Of a DNA stretch of 64,000 bases, positions 49,869-59,890 are shown one piece after another (position 1 is the first letter of the stretch; every line of letters starts with the position of its first letter). Both the position numbers and the translations under genes were made by a program. The DNA comes from Rebecca billardiae RCC1528. Its lineage: Eukaryota; Haptophyta. The DNA lies in contig OZ251233.1 in the NCBI GenBank assembly GCA_965240325.2, positions 62,001-126,000 on the forward strand, written 5' to 3'. The notes under the pieces are model-generated. The model ran no database searches. It had not been told where the DNA came from and saw nothing but the letters and a program-made list of their open reading frames with translations.

Positions 49869-52724
49869 ATGCGCTCGGATCGCGTGGGCGTGCGCTCGCG
49901 CGCGCGGGGGGGCGTCGTCGCGCTCGCTCTCCTCGCCCTCGCCGGCGCGCCGCCCGCCATCGCGATGCAGTGGCCCAAGCTGGGCGCGCGCGCGCCGCCG
50001 CCGTCGCCGCCGCCCAAGCGCGCCGCCTGGGGCGTGCCGCGCGCGCGCGCCGCGCGCGCGCGCGAGGCGCCCGAGCCGAGCGAGACGTGGGTCTCGAGGC
50101 TCAAGTCGGCGCCCTCCGCGCTCGCCGAGCGCGCGCTCGACCGCCTCCGCCAGCCCGTCACCATGCCCACCTGGCTCGCCGGCTCGGTCGGCGGCACGGC
50201 GCTCGCGGCCGCCGTGGCGGGCGCCGTGGCGTTCCAGCACGCGGAGGCGCCGACCGAGCTGGAGAAGCAGGTGGTGCTGTTCGGCGACGTGCTGCGCACC
50301 GTGCAGGACGGCTACGTCGAGCCCGTCGACACGCGCGCCCTCTTCGAGCGCGGCACGAACGCGATGCTGCACTCGCTCGACCCGTTCACCGAGTTTGAAA
50401 ACGCGGACTCCAAGGTGGGGGGCGGGGCGGGGCAGCGGGGGGACGCACGCACGCGCGTCCGAGGCCGAGCGGGGGAGGCGGGGCGCTGCCGCGCGCCGCC
50501 ACGCCGCGTGCCCGTGCGTGCGCGCTGCCGCCGCCTGCCGGCCGCCGCCCAGCCGCCAACCCCCCCGCCCCTTCCCGCCCGGCAGGCGGACCTCGACCTG
50601 TTCACGATGGCCAACTACGGCGGCGTGGGGCTGGGCATCGGCGTCGACCCGTACTACGGCGCCGATCCCGCCCGCCCGCCCTCGGAGGCGGCGCTGCTGC
50701 CGCGCGCGGGGCCCGACGGCCTGCGCGTGGGCCGCGCGGTGCTGGTGCGCGAGGCGCGCGAGGGCTACGCGTATGACGACGGCGTGCGCGTGGGCGACCA
50801 CATCCTCGGGATCAACGGGGAGCCCGTGGCGGGCAGGCGGCTGGACGACGTGATGGCCGCGCTGCGCGGAGAGCCGGGCACCGCCGTGCAGGTGGCGCTC
50901 GCGCGCGACGGCGAGGCGCCGGACGCGCAGCTGCCGTTCGGGGCGACGCGCGCGGCCACCCTGCGCCGGCAGCGCGTGCTGCTCCCCTCGGTGCCATTCG
51001 CCGCGCTCGCGCCGATCGGGGAGGGCGCGTCCGCGGGGTTCATCAAGCTCGCCTCCTTCTCCGCCATCGCGCCCGCCGAGATGCGCGCGGCGCTGCTGCA
51101 GCTGCAGGCGCAGGCCGCGCACTCGGGCAGCTCGATGGACGCCCTGGTGCTGGACCTGCGCGGCAACACGGGCGGGCTGCTGAACGCGGCGCTGGCGGTG
51201 GCAGAGCAGCTGCTGCCGCACGGGAGCCCGATCGTGAGCACGCAGGGGCGCACGTCCGAGACGCGCGTCACGTACGCGTCGCGCGGCGCGCCGCTCGTCC
51301 CGCCCTCCACGCGGCTGGCCGTGCTGGTCGACGAGCGCACCGCCTCCGCCTCCGAGATCGTGACGGGCGCTGTCCAGGACCTGGACCGGGGGCTGGTGGT
51401 GGGCACGCGCACGTACGGGAAGGGGTTGGTGCAGTCCGTGATGCCGCTGCCGTACGACACCGAGCTCAAGGTCACCATCGCCAAGGTGGGCGCGCGCGCC
51501 GCGCGCCCGCCCGCCCGGCGCGCGCCGCCGCCTGCGCGCGCCCTCACGCCCCCACGCGCCCACGCGCCGCGCCTGCCTGCCCGCCGCCGCGTGCGCGCGC
51601 GCGCCGGCTGCCGCCGCCGCCAGTACTACACCCCCTCGGGCCGCTGCATCCAGCGCCTCGCGTACGACGGCAACGGCGGCGTGCTGCAGCCCGTGGCCGC
51701 GGGCGCGGACTCGGCGGCACCCACCGCCGCGGGCGGCGGCGGCGGCGGCGGCCCCGAGAGCGGCGGCCCGGGCAGCAGCGCGCCGCCCGGCGGCGGGCGC
51801 GCCGTGCCAGAGGCGAGCCGGCGCGCGTTCAGCACACGGCACGGCCGCTCTGTGCGCGACGGCGGCGGCATCGAGGCGGACATCCCGCTGCCCTCGCGCA
51901 GGCCCGGGCCGCTGGAGCGCCAGCTGGCCGAGTCCGACGTCTTCTTCGCCTTCGCCGCGCAGCTCGCGCGCGAGCAGCCCGCCGACGGCGCGGCGGCGGC
52001 GGCTGCGCGCTCAGCGGCCGCCTCGCTGCCCAAGGCGGGGGAGCCTGTGGACGCGGCGAGCGCGGGCGAGGGCTTCAAGGTCACGCCCGCGGTGCTCGAG
52101 CAGTTCGAGGCGTTCGCGACGGAGCGGCTGGGCGCGCTGGGCGTGCAGCTGCAGAGCCCGGCCGAGGCCAAGCTCGACGCGCTCGAGGCGTCCCTGCGCG
52201 AGGAGGACGGCTTCGACAGCGCGCAGCTGAGCGCGCAGCTGCCCGCGCTCAGCGCGGCCCGGGAGCAGGCGCACGCGCGCTTCGTGGGCGCGCTGCGCGG
52301 CGCGGAGCGGGAGTCGATCTCGCGCCGGATCGTGCACGCGGTCGACTCGCGCGTCGCGCCGGAGCGCGTGCTCCTCCTCCGCGCGCTCCGCGCCGACCCC
52401 CAGCTCGACGCCGCGCTGCTGACGGTGCGCGACGCGGACACGTACCTCAAGCACTTTGGGCCCGCGGCGCCCTCGCTGCTGCAGGAGGGCGCGCTCGGGC
52501 CGGGCGAGCTCGCGGCCGCGTCGAGCGCGCCGGCGGGGACGGCGCCGGCGGAGGAGGGGCCGTCGTCGCGCGCGGCCGCGGAGGCTGCGCCGCGGCCCGC
52601 CGCGGCGGCGCGGCGCGGCGCGCTGCGAGCCGAGGGCGGCGCGGCGGAGCCGCTCGCGGCGGCGGCTGGCGCCGAGGGGGCGGGCGCCGCCGCCGCGCCG
52701 CGCGGGCCGGTGCTCCAGTGCTGA
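49869..52724 (+). CDS. ctpA: CtpA-type C-terminal processing peptidase (S41)
   Basis: Three exons, 49869-50414, 50586-51485 and 51624-52724, encode 848 residues. Introns of 171 and 138 bp are multiples of three and stop-free, so they could be mistaken for coding; removing them restores 'EFENADSK|ADLDLFTMANYGG' and 'VTIAK|YYTPSGR'. A hydrophobic leader ('GGVVALALLALAGAPPAIAM') and a second hydrophobic segment ('TALAAAVAGAVAFQ') suit plastid-lumen delivery. The PDZ domain includes 'VRVGDHILGINGEPVAGRRL'. Catalysis uses a Ser/Lys dyad: Ser436 in 'RTASASEI' and Lys461 in 'RTYGKGLVQ', spaced 25 as in known members. In plastids this family trims the D1 precursor so PSII can assemble the Mn cluster. 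The C-terminal about 300 residues are an unusually long helical and Ala-rich extension. D1 as substrate is inference. Confidence 0.92.
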   Translation: MRSDRVGVRSRARGGVVALALLALAGAPPAIAMQWPKLGARAPPPSPPPKRAAWGVPRARAARAREAPEPSETWVSRLKSAPSALAERALDRLRQPVTMPTWLAGSVGGTALAAAVAGAVAFQHAEAPTELEKQVVLFGDVLRTVQDGYVEPVDTRALFERGTNAMLHSLDPFTEFENADSKVGGGAGQRGDARTRVRGRAGEAGRCRAPPRRVPVRARCRRLPAAAQPPTPPPLPARQADLDLFTMANYGGVGLGIGVDPYYGADPARPPSEAALLPRAGPDGLRVGRAVLVREAREGYAYDDGVRVGDHILGINGEPVAGRRLDDVMAALRGEPGTAVQVALARDGEAPDAQLPFGATRAATLRRQRVLLPSVPFAALAPIGEGASAGFIKLASFSAIAPAEMRAALLQLQAQAAHSGSSMDALVLDLRGNTGGLLNAALAVAEQLLPHGSPIVSTQGRTSETRVTYASRGAPLVPPSTRLAVLVDERTASASEIVTGAVQDLDRGLVVGTRTYGKGLVQSVMPLPYDTELKVTIAKVGARAARPPARRAPPPARALTPPRAHAPRLPARRRVRARAGCRRRQYYTPSGRCIQRLAYDGNGGVLQPVAAGADSAAPTAAGGGGGGGPESGGPGSSAPPGGGRAVPEASRRAFSTRHGRSVRDGGGIEADIPLPSRRPGPLERQLAESDVFFAFAAQLAREQPADGAAAAAARSAAASLPKAGEPVDAASAGEGFKVTPAVLEQFEAFATERLGALGVQLQSPAEAKLDALEASLREEDGFDSAQLSAQLPALSAAREQAHARFVGALRGAERESISRRIVHAVDSRVAPERVLLLRALRADPQLDAALLTVRDADTYLKHFGPAAPSLLQEGALGPGELAAASSAPAGTAPAEEGPSSRAAAEAAPRPAAAARRGALRAEGGAAEPLAAAAGAEGAGAAAAPRGPVLQC

Positions 52725-54128
52725 GTGAAGCCTGCTGACTGCTCAGGCGGTGCGGGGGGAGGCACGGCATGCCGAGTGCGCGCAGTCGCGCGGCTGGGGG
52801 AGCCATCAGCGGCATTCGCGCCGCCGCCGCATTCTGTCCGATCGGAGATTGGGCTCCGGTCACTGTCCGGGACGTCCAGCAGGGGTGCATTCAGACTCTC
52901 TGGGGGGTCTGGGGGGGGCTCCCCCCAGCCGATCGAAGGACCAAATACGCCTCAATAAGGCCCCAACTCGCCAGAATTCGCATAGCAGACCGTGTTCGCT
53001 GGTGTTGGCTGAGGGCTGCGTCGTGCGGCGTCGGCTCTGCGCCGGGCGGCCATGACGCATTACACACAGCCCCGATATCGGCGCCTCCCTCGCGAGTCAA
53101 GACGTAGCGCAGTGCAGGATCGAGCAACGCATTGACCGCTGCGGCGCACCGCGCAGGCCACGCCGCACCTCAGCACTCGCGAACAAGCTCTGAGCCAGCC
53201 AGCTGTGGCAGTCCTCTGAGGAGCTGCAGCCAAGCACGAGCTCGTGCGCATACCCGTGGCACCACGAGCTGACGGCGCGGCCCGGGGCGCGAGCAGCTAG
53301 AAGCCGACAAGCTCATGCGCACGCCCGCACCGCCGCGAGGTGTGGCCGCCGGCGCGAGCAGCTCGACGCGGACAGCGCGCAGCTTGCTCGAGTCGACGAG
53401 CAGCTTCTCGCCCATCGGTGACTCTCAGTGCACGAAGGTGCACCCGAGGCGCGAGCGCGACAGGGTGCCGCGGCCAACCAGCGGATGCGCCCGGATCAAG
53501 GCCTCCCAAGACGTCTCATCTCCTCGCCCGCTCCGCGGAACTCCATCGTGCGGGAGACCGGTCCGGGAGGCCAAAAAAAAGTTCAGCACGATGGAGTCCT
53601 CCGTGTTCGGCTGTGACGACGCGTTCAAGGACAAATAAACATACGAAATCGTCTGCGGCTTCGGTTTTGAACCTGCGGCTTCGTCCGCCGCCCCGGAGAT
53701 CTTTCGATTGGTACCCTCATCGCTCCCTGGCTCCCAGGGGTTCGTCTAAATGCACCCCCCCATAGGGTCAGTGGACGTCCCTGACTGTGGCTGGAGCCAT
53801 TGATCGGATGATCGGACTCGGAGTCGTCGGAGGGCATGACTCACCGAGGGCATCCTTCCGATCCTTGCGAGCAAGGACGATGCATGATGAAGTAGTAGTA
53901 CTCGTGCTTACTGGTACCCGCCCACATTACGCAGGGATCGGGCGCGAGCCAATCATCGGGCACGAGCGACCCGCTTCCTAGTCGCCGGGTTTCGGCGTCG
54001 AAAGTGACGGCCGGCGCTCGGGAGCCCCGGATCCGCAAATCCCTGTTCAAAATGCGCGCCGGATTTATTCACCGCCTGAACATCCGCGCGTCACACGCCG
54101 GCAGGCATCAACGAACACAGCCGTGGCG
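52725..54128. other. Intergenic, no supported gene
   Basis: 1.4 kb with ORFs up to 140 residues on both strands but no domain or conserved-looking block. Short GGGGGG/CCCCCC patches occur at 52900-52930 and 53750. No element ends are recognised. Confidence 0.45.
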
Positions 54129-55699
54129 ATGATGCAGGCGCGGATCGCGCTGACGGCGCTGCTCGCGCTGCTGGGCGCGTGCGCGGTTGGCGCGAGGCAC
54201 CGCGACAAGGACAACTCGCCCTCCCACTCCGCCCCCTCCTCCGCCCCGGCGCCCTCCGGCCCGCTCCGCCTGCCGCCGCGCGGCTCTGGTTCGTGCGTCG
54301 TCTCGCAACAAATCGAGAACGCGTTCAGCAAGCTCGACGTGAAGGGCGAGCTGAACAACCACGACATCGAGCTCGACAAGAAGGAGGAGGCGCGGCCGGA
54401 GGGTGCGTCCCCGCGCGCCTCGCGCGGCGTCGGCCGGCGCGTGCGCCCTCGCACGCCGCCGCGTCCCGCCGCCGGCGCGCGCGCTCACGGCCGCCCGCCC
54501 GGCGCGCGCCGCCGCGCGCAGGCACGATCGAGGTGACGCTGAACATCCCGTGCCCGCGCGAGGCCTCCGAGCTGGCCGAGCCGTTCTCCTTCGCCATGCA
54601 GTCCCCCAGCCCCCTGCTCATCCAGCCGCAGGAGGACCTCACGATCAAGGCGGCCAAGGTGGTGAAGGTGCAGGTGGACAAGCTGCAGCTCATGCTGCGC
54701 ACGCCCACGCCCATGGACGTCGACGGCGCCGAGTTCTCCAAGGGTGTGCGCGCGGGCGCGGGGCGCGAGGGCGGGCGCGAGGGGCCGTGCGCGCCGGGTG
54801 CCACGCCGCTCACCGTGCGCGCCGCCGCCGTCCCGCGTTTGCGTGCGTTTGCGCGTGTGCGTTTGCGCGCGCGCGTCTGCAGAGGAGGGGCTGCACATGC
54901 AGGTGGTGAGCGGGACCGCCACGGCGATGGGCCACTCGTTCGAGCTCACCGGCTTCGAGACGACCGTCCCGTTCAACGGCTACTTTGACCTCGTCCCCGT
55001 GGGCGACGGCCGGCAGGAGATGGTGCTGCACCTCACCGACTTCTTCGCAAAGTTCATCGTCAAGGTGGATGAGCCGGAGATCGGTGCGCGCACAGACCGC
55101 ACCGCGCGCAGGCACGCACGCGCACGCAGACGCAGACGCACAGACGCGCGCACCCACGCACGCGGCACTGAGGGCACGCACGCACGTGGGGCGGAGCGCA
55201 CGCGCGAGGGAGGGCGTGGGGCCGCGAGCGCGCGCGCGCGCCCGCGCGCACCACGCCGCCGCCGTGCTCCGACCCCTCTCCCCGTGCCGTGCGGTGGTGT
55301 GCGGTGGTGTGCCGTGCCGCGGGGTGCGCAGACGGCTACTTCACCGTGACCGGCTTCATCTCCGCGTTCGGCGCGATGCCCGCCTCGCTCAAGGAGGAGC
55401 TGGCGGCGCACGCGGCGCGGCGCGTGCTGCGCGGGCTGGGCGCGCGCGCGGCCGCGCTTGCGGCGGCGGCGATGGTGGCTGCGGTGCTCGTGGCCGCGGC
55501 CGTGCGCTCGCTGCGCCGCCGGCTGGGCTCGGAGGCGCAGCAGCAGGGCTCACTGCTGCAGCCGGCGGCTGGCTCGGCGGTCGAGCGCGTGGCGCGCACG
55601 CTCGCGGCCGGCGCACCGGACGCGGGCGCGGCGAGCTTGAGCAGCGGGGCGGAGGCGCCGTCGGACTCGCTCGCGCACGTGGCCGCGGAGCAGCCCTGA
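54129..55699 (+). CDS. Unknown secreted protein with C-terminal membrane anchor
   Basis: Four exons, 54129-54402, 54522-54743, 54883-55083 and 55332-55699, encode 354 residues; introns are 119, 139 and 248 bp, GT-AG. ATG 54129 gives a signal peptide ('RIALTALLALLGACAVGARH'). The middle is a regular alternating beta-rich region: 'IEVTLNIPCPREASELAEPF', 'VVKVQVDKLQLMLRTPTPMD', 'GHSFELTGFETTVPFNGYFD', 'EMVLHLTDFFAKFIVKVDEP' and 'GYFTVTGFISAFGAM'. It ends in a hydrophobic helix ('AAALAAAAMVAAVLVAAAV') and a basic stop-transfer 'RSLRRR'. That is type I topology, with a short Ala/Ser-rich cytosolic tail. I recognise no family; a lipid-binding-like beta fold is possible. Two cysteines lie in the luminal part. 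Confidence 0.75.
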
Positions 55700-56531
55700 G
55701 CAGCGCCCTCACCGCCAGGCCAGGCCGAGCGTGCAGCCGCAGGGCGCACGCAGGGCCCGGCTGCGCCGGCAGGCGGGCGCAGCGAGCGGCTGCAGGCGCT
55801 GCAGTGTGTGGCTGTGTGCCCTGCCACACGTGGTGACGGGGCTGCGGGATGCCACGGCCGCCACGGCGCGGCTGGTCGCGGGCACTGCCTGTCACAGCAG
55901 CGCGCTGCAGGCGGGTGCAGCCGCGCCGCCGCCTGAGAGTGCTGGGTGCGCCTGCCGCCCGCCTCGAGATGAGTCCGACGCCGACGGTGCCGCCCAGGCG
56001 CCCAGCGGTGAGCGGGTGAGCGGCAGGCTGCGGCAGCAGCTGGCACGCCTGGCGCCGTTGACGAATGACGAAGCACGCGCGTGCCAGTGACGTGCCTGAC
56101 GTGATGCGGCACAAGTTGGCCACAGGCACAAGCTAGTAGTAAGTAGAAACAAGACTGCTTGATATCAGCTAGTTGAGTTCCGCACAGTTGACAGTGTGCA
56201 TGACAGTTGATGATCGTCGTCAGAATATATATTATATATATTATATATTATAATAATACGACTTACTACATTATATGTACAGATAGTACTGCTTAAGCAG
56301 TCGACTACGAAGTCGAAGACGACTACATACTAATAAGCAAGGCTACTGGCGGCCGACCCCATCACCATCCATCACGGGCCCCGCCACAAAATATATATGC
56401 TGTGCATGTGAGTCATGTGCATCTCTCTGACAGCATCTCGGAGTAGTCGGACCCTCCGCCGTCTGCGCCTCGTCAGCTGGTGCCCTGCAGAGCCTCTGAG
56501 AGGGCCGGCAGAGGCAGAGGACGCGGCACGC
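55700..56531. other. Intergenic; TA-rich patch at 56222-56275
   Basis: GC-rich to about 56100, then AT-rich with ATATATTATATA runs. No gene or RNA is recognised. It probably includes the 3' ends of the two flanking, convergent genes. Confidence 0.5.
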
Positions 56532-56615
56532 CTACTCCTTCAGCGCCTGGCGCAGCATGGCACGCATCTCCTCCACCTCGTCGGTCCCCGAGGACTTCGA
56601 GGCGGAGGGCTTCGG

Positions 56616-56657
<42 letters not shown>

Positions 56658-57422
56658 GGGCGCGGGCGCGGGCGCTGGCGCTGGCGCTGGCGCGGGTGCC
56701 GGCGCCGGCGCCGGCTTGGGCGCGGGCTTGGGCGCGGGTGCCGGCTTGGGCGCCGGCTTGGGCTTCGGCGCGGGCGCCGGCTTGGGCGCCGGCTTGGGCT
56801 TGGGCGCCGGCTTGGTCTTGGCGGGCGGCTGCTGCGTGTTGGGCGTGGCGGAGGGCTCCTTGAAGGCGGTGCCGAGCGTGAGCGCACCCGTCAGCACAAA
56901 GGTGGCGATCGTGGCGATGAAGGGGCCGCCGACGGGCCCGGCCGCCTTCCTCTCCGCCGCCTTCCGCGCCGCCGCCTCCGCCTCCCGCGCCTCGCGCGCC
57001 GCCTTGGACGACTCGCCCGCGGCGCGCGCGGCGACGACCGCGCCCGCGAGGCCGAGCACCGGGAGGAGCGCGCCCGCGTCGACGGGCGTGGACGAGGCCG
57101 AGGTGGCGGCGCGCTTGCGCGGCGGCGCCTTGAGGGCCTCCTCGAGCGACTTCTGCTTCGTCTCGAGCTCCGCCAGCCGCGCCTTCGCCGCGTCCAGCTC
57201 CTTCGCCGTCGCCTTCAGCTCCGCCTGCACCTCGCGGCGCGACTTGGGCTTGGTCGGGACGGCCGCCGCCGGCGCGGGCGGCGGTGGCGGCGCCTTCGAC
57301 ACGGCCATGCGCACAGAGGACAGGCCCCGGGGCCGGAGGATGGGCGCGGCGGTGGGCGACCACGCGTGCGCGTGCGCCACGCCCAGGATGAGGCACACGG
57401 CCGTCGCCAACGCCGACGTCAT
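56532..57422 (-). CDS. Plastid-type membrane protein with Pro-Lys-Ala repeats
   Basis: 296 residues from ATG 57422, where the N-terminus becomes a signal peptide ('ATAVCLILGVAHAHA') followed by 'WSPTAAPILRPRGLSSVRMA'. This looks like the bipartite signal-plus-transit presequence of secondary plastids. A coiled-coil follows ('REVQAELKATAKELDAAKAR', 'LAELETKQKSLEEALK'). Two hydrophobic stretches occur ('AGALLPVLGLAGAVVAARAA' and 'FIATIATFVLTGALTLGTAF'). Next comes a long run of 'PAPKPKPAPKP' units grading into Ala-Pro and polyproline. The end is a short acidic helix ('GTDEVEEMRAMLRQALKE'). I know no family. A thylakoid or envelope protein with a flexible Pro-Ala linker is inference. It is divergent from the next gene, 140 bp away. 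Confidence 0.7.
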
Positions 57423-57562
57423 GGCTTGATGAAGGCTGTCGGCGGCGCGGTCTCGATCGCGCTCGGTCCAAGGCTCCAAGCCGCGTCCGCGTGGTCGGCG
57501 CGGTTTCGGGCCCGATCGAGCTTCTTTTGAACGGCCTCGGCCGGACCGGCCCGGGCGGGCCG
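57423..57562. promoter_or_regulatory. Divergent promoter region
   Basis: 140 bp between two divergent ATGs, both encoding proteins with N-terminal targeting-like segments. Co-regulation is possible. Confidence 0.4.
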
Positions 57563-58771
57563 ATGCACCGGACCACAACGCCCACGCGCGTCCAAACGAG
57601 ATATCAGATAGCCGCCGTGACCGCCGACGCGGTGCGAATTCTCGCGCGCTCGCGCGCTGGCCTCAGCGCAGTGCTCCACGCACTCGCGTGCCGCGTCGCC
57701 GCCACCGGCGCGACGTCGCGACCGAGCGCCATCACCTGCCGAGCGCCCGAGCGCCGCCGCCACGCCGCTCGCCCGCGATTCGTGTGCGCCGCCGCCGCCC
57801 TCGTCGTGTGCGTAGCCCTCCCGGCTGGCTGCAGCACCCACGGCCCGCTTCGGCGGCCCACGCACGCGCGTGCCGCGAGCGTGCGCGCGAGCACGAGCGA
57901 CGCGCCGCCGCCGCCGCTCTTTCCCCAGCTCGCGCCGTTGCAGCGGGCGGAGGCGCAGGCGTGGCTGGTGCGCGACATGGGGCGGCGGCGCGCCGAGCTG
58001 ATCGCGCTGGGCTGGCTCGGCCGCGCGTACCTCGCCGCGCCGGGCCTGCTCGCCCTCATCTCCCCGTCCGCATTCGACCTCAGCGTGTACGAGGACGGGC
58101 GCGGCGTCGGCGCCCTCGAGCAGCTCGCGTGGGAGACGCGCGGCGGCGGGTGCGAGTGCGTCCTCGCAGAGACGAGCGTCGTGCCGCGCGGCGTGCCGCT
58201 CCGGCTGCGGCTCACGCGCGAGCCGCCGGGCGCCGCGCCGGGGCCCGCCGCGTGGCGCAGCGCCGAGCTCGTCGCGGTCGGCTGCGACCTGACGCCCGAG
58301 TGGCCGGCGGGCGCCCGCCCCATGAGCGATGACGCGGCGCGCGCGCTGTGTGCCGAGCTCAACGCCGAGCGCGCGGCCAAGCGGCTGGTCGTGCGCGCGA
58401 TTGTGCGCGCCATCTTCGACGAGATCGAGCCGCTCTTCGCCGCGCCGTCGTCGTCCGCGCCCGAGCTCGAGCTGTGCGGGCCCGCCGTGCCCTTCCGCCC
58501 GCGGCCGGACCTGTACGCGCGCGAGGGCAGCAGCGAGAAGTGGCTGCAGCGCGTGAGCGCGTACTACTTTGCGCACGCGACGCTCAGGGACGTGCGCGTG
58601 GCGGGCAGCGCGCGGGACGTGCGCTTCACCTTCTACCTCGACCCCGCAGAGCCGCCCAACTCGCTCGACCCGCGGCGCAACGTCAACCCGGAGGTCGTGT
58701 GCTGCAAGTTTGCCTCCTACCCGGGCCACGCCCAACCGTTTAAGCAGGCGCCATCAAGCCGTAGCGCCTGA
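57563..58771 (+). CDS. Unknown protein with targeting leader and conserved-looking C-terminus
   Basis: 402 residues from ATG 57563. A hydrophobic segment ('RFVCAAAALVVCVALPAGCS') lies at about residues 73-92, so an internal Met start or a long presequence is likely; the 'AGCS' end could be a cleavage or lipobox-like site. The folded part includes 'AQAWLVRDMGRRRAELIALG', 'LLALISPSAFDLSVYEDGRG', 'SSEKWLQRVSAYYFAHATLR', 'RDVRFTFYLDPAEPPNSLDP' and 'NPEVVCCKFASYPGHAQ'. This composition is clearly protein-like, but I cannot name the family. Plastid or secretory location is inference. No intron is needed. Confidence 0.7.
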   Translation: MHRTTTPTRVQTRYQIAAVTADAVRILARSRAGLSAVLHALACRVAATGATSRPSAITCRAPERRRHAARPRFVCAAAALVVCVALPAGCSTHGPLRRPTHARAASVRASTSDAPPPPLFPQLAPLQRAEAQAWLVRDMGRRRAELIALGWLGRAYLAAPGLLALISPSAFDLSVYEDGRGVGALEQLAWETRGGGCECVLAETSVVPRGVPLRLRLTREPPGAAPGPAAWRSAELVAVGCDLTPEWPAGARPMSDDAARALCAELNAERAAKRLVVRAIVRAIFDEIEPLFAAPSSSAPELELCGPAVPFRPRPDLYAREGSSEKWLQRVSAYYFAHATLRDVRVAGSARDVRFTFYLDPAEPPNSLDPRRNVNPEVVCCKFASYPGHAQPFKQAPSSRSA

Positions 58772-59075
58772 CGACGAATGACGATGACGATCATGATATG
58801 ATGACATTGAATTTGAGATTCAGATTGGTACGTCATTACTCATTGACTGATTGATGAGCAGTATTGACGACGATGGACTATGAAGCTACGATGATGCGCG
58901 CCATATCGTCTGAGCCTGATACAATATATATAGCTAGCTAGTAGAATCACAGGTGGCAGCGGCTGGCCCCAGTGGCAGCGGTCTCAGAATCAACTACTGC
59001 CACATGCGTAGGGACTAGCAGGGATGTTACTCATGACTGATGTACCGGCTGTCCCGCGAGATCGCGAAATATTAT
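58772..59075. other. AT-richer spacer
   Basis: Contains ATGATGACGATG-type runs and a CAGTGGCAGCGG duplication (about 58950-58985). No gene is seen. Confidence 0.45.
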
Positions 59076-59330
59076 GATGGCCCGCGGTGCAGGGCGGAGC
59101 GCGTAGCGTGGAGCCCCGCCGGGGGCCCTCACTACGTTGTCAAAAAGATCTTTTGATCAAAGAAAAGGGGACGGGTGACGATTTTGAGGGGTGTTGGAGG
59201 GTGAGTTTTCGCTTTTTCGAGGGGTACGTTGGCCCATAGTGCTCTGCATTAGCAACTACGCGCTTGACGAAATAAGCGCGCCCACGCCATTCCGCATAAG
59301 TCGATGGACGGACGTGGGATCAGATACCCC
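59076..59330 (+). repeat. Dispersed repeat R1, copy 2
   Basis: Starts GATGGCCCGCGGTGCAGGGC, then CAAAAAGATCTTTTGATCAA, GGGGACGGG and a conserved TAACCGCGCCC-like block as CGCGCCCACG. Similarity to the copy at 59647 runs through about 190 bases with small indels. Confidence 0.75.
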
Positions 59331-59431
59331 GGGGGTGAAACAAGTGAGTATTTTTGTCCTTCTTGTATGCTGGAGTACGAGTTTGCCGAGCGACGTTTGA
59401 TTGTTTTGGGTCGAAAACAGCTATGAGGCCA

Positions 59432-59645
59432 GATTCTTTTGAATAGCGCTTGCGAAAAGAAGTTACCCGCCTGTCTCGATGGATGAACCGCCTCATGGTA
59501 TTGAAAGAGATTCTTTTGAATAGCGCTTTTAAACCAAGTTACCCACCTGTCTCGTTGGATGAACCTCCTCATCATATTGAAGAGATTCTTTTGAATAGCG
59601 CTATTTAAAGCCAGTTACCCGCTTGCCTCGATGGATGAACCGCCT
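59432..59645. repeat. About 76-bp tandem repeat, three units
   Basis: Three units starting GATTCTTTTGAATAGCGCT and containing AGTTACCCGCCTGTCTCG and GGATGAACC. Period is 75-77. A fourth partial unit occurs at 61273-61325. On minus the units encode a related peptide ('VTWFKSAIQKNLFQYHEAVH'), so a coding origin cannot be excluded. Confidence 0.85.
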
Positions 59646-59646
59646 T

Positions 59647-59890
59647 GATGGCCCGCGGTGCAGGGCGGAGCGCGCAGCGTGGAGCCCGCACCAGCGGGCC
59701 CGAACCACGTTTCAAAAAGATCTTTGATCAAGAAAAAAGGGACGGGGGGCGATTTTTAGGGCTGGCGGAGACCGAGTTTCGAGTTTTTGAGATCGCATAG
59801 AGAGGTCTATTAGGCCGAAAATAACCGCGCCCAGCTGATTCCCTTAAGTAAAGTGCGATCTGGACGTCAGCTGGACGTGACATTAGTGTA
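59647..59890 (+). repeat. Dispersed repeat R1, copy 3
   Basis: Same start as the copies at 2627 and 59076, then CAAAAAGATCTTTGATCAAG and GGGACGGGGGGCGATTTTTA. It directly follows the 76-bp array. Confidence 0.75.

Noticed and set aside
50415-50585. Reading the intron-1 region of the protease as a coding insertion
   Set aside because: It is Arg/Pro noise with GT...AG ends, and its removal restores an uninterrupted S41 protease alignment; same for 51486-51623.
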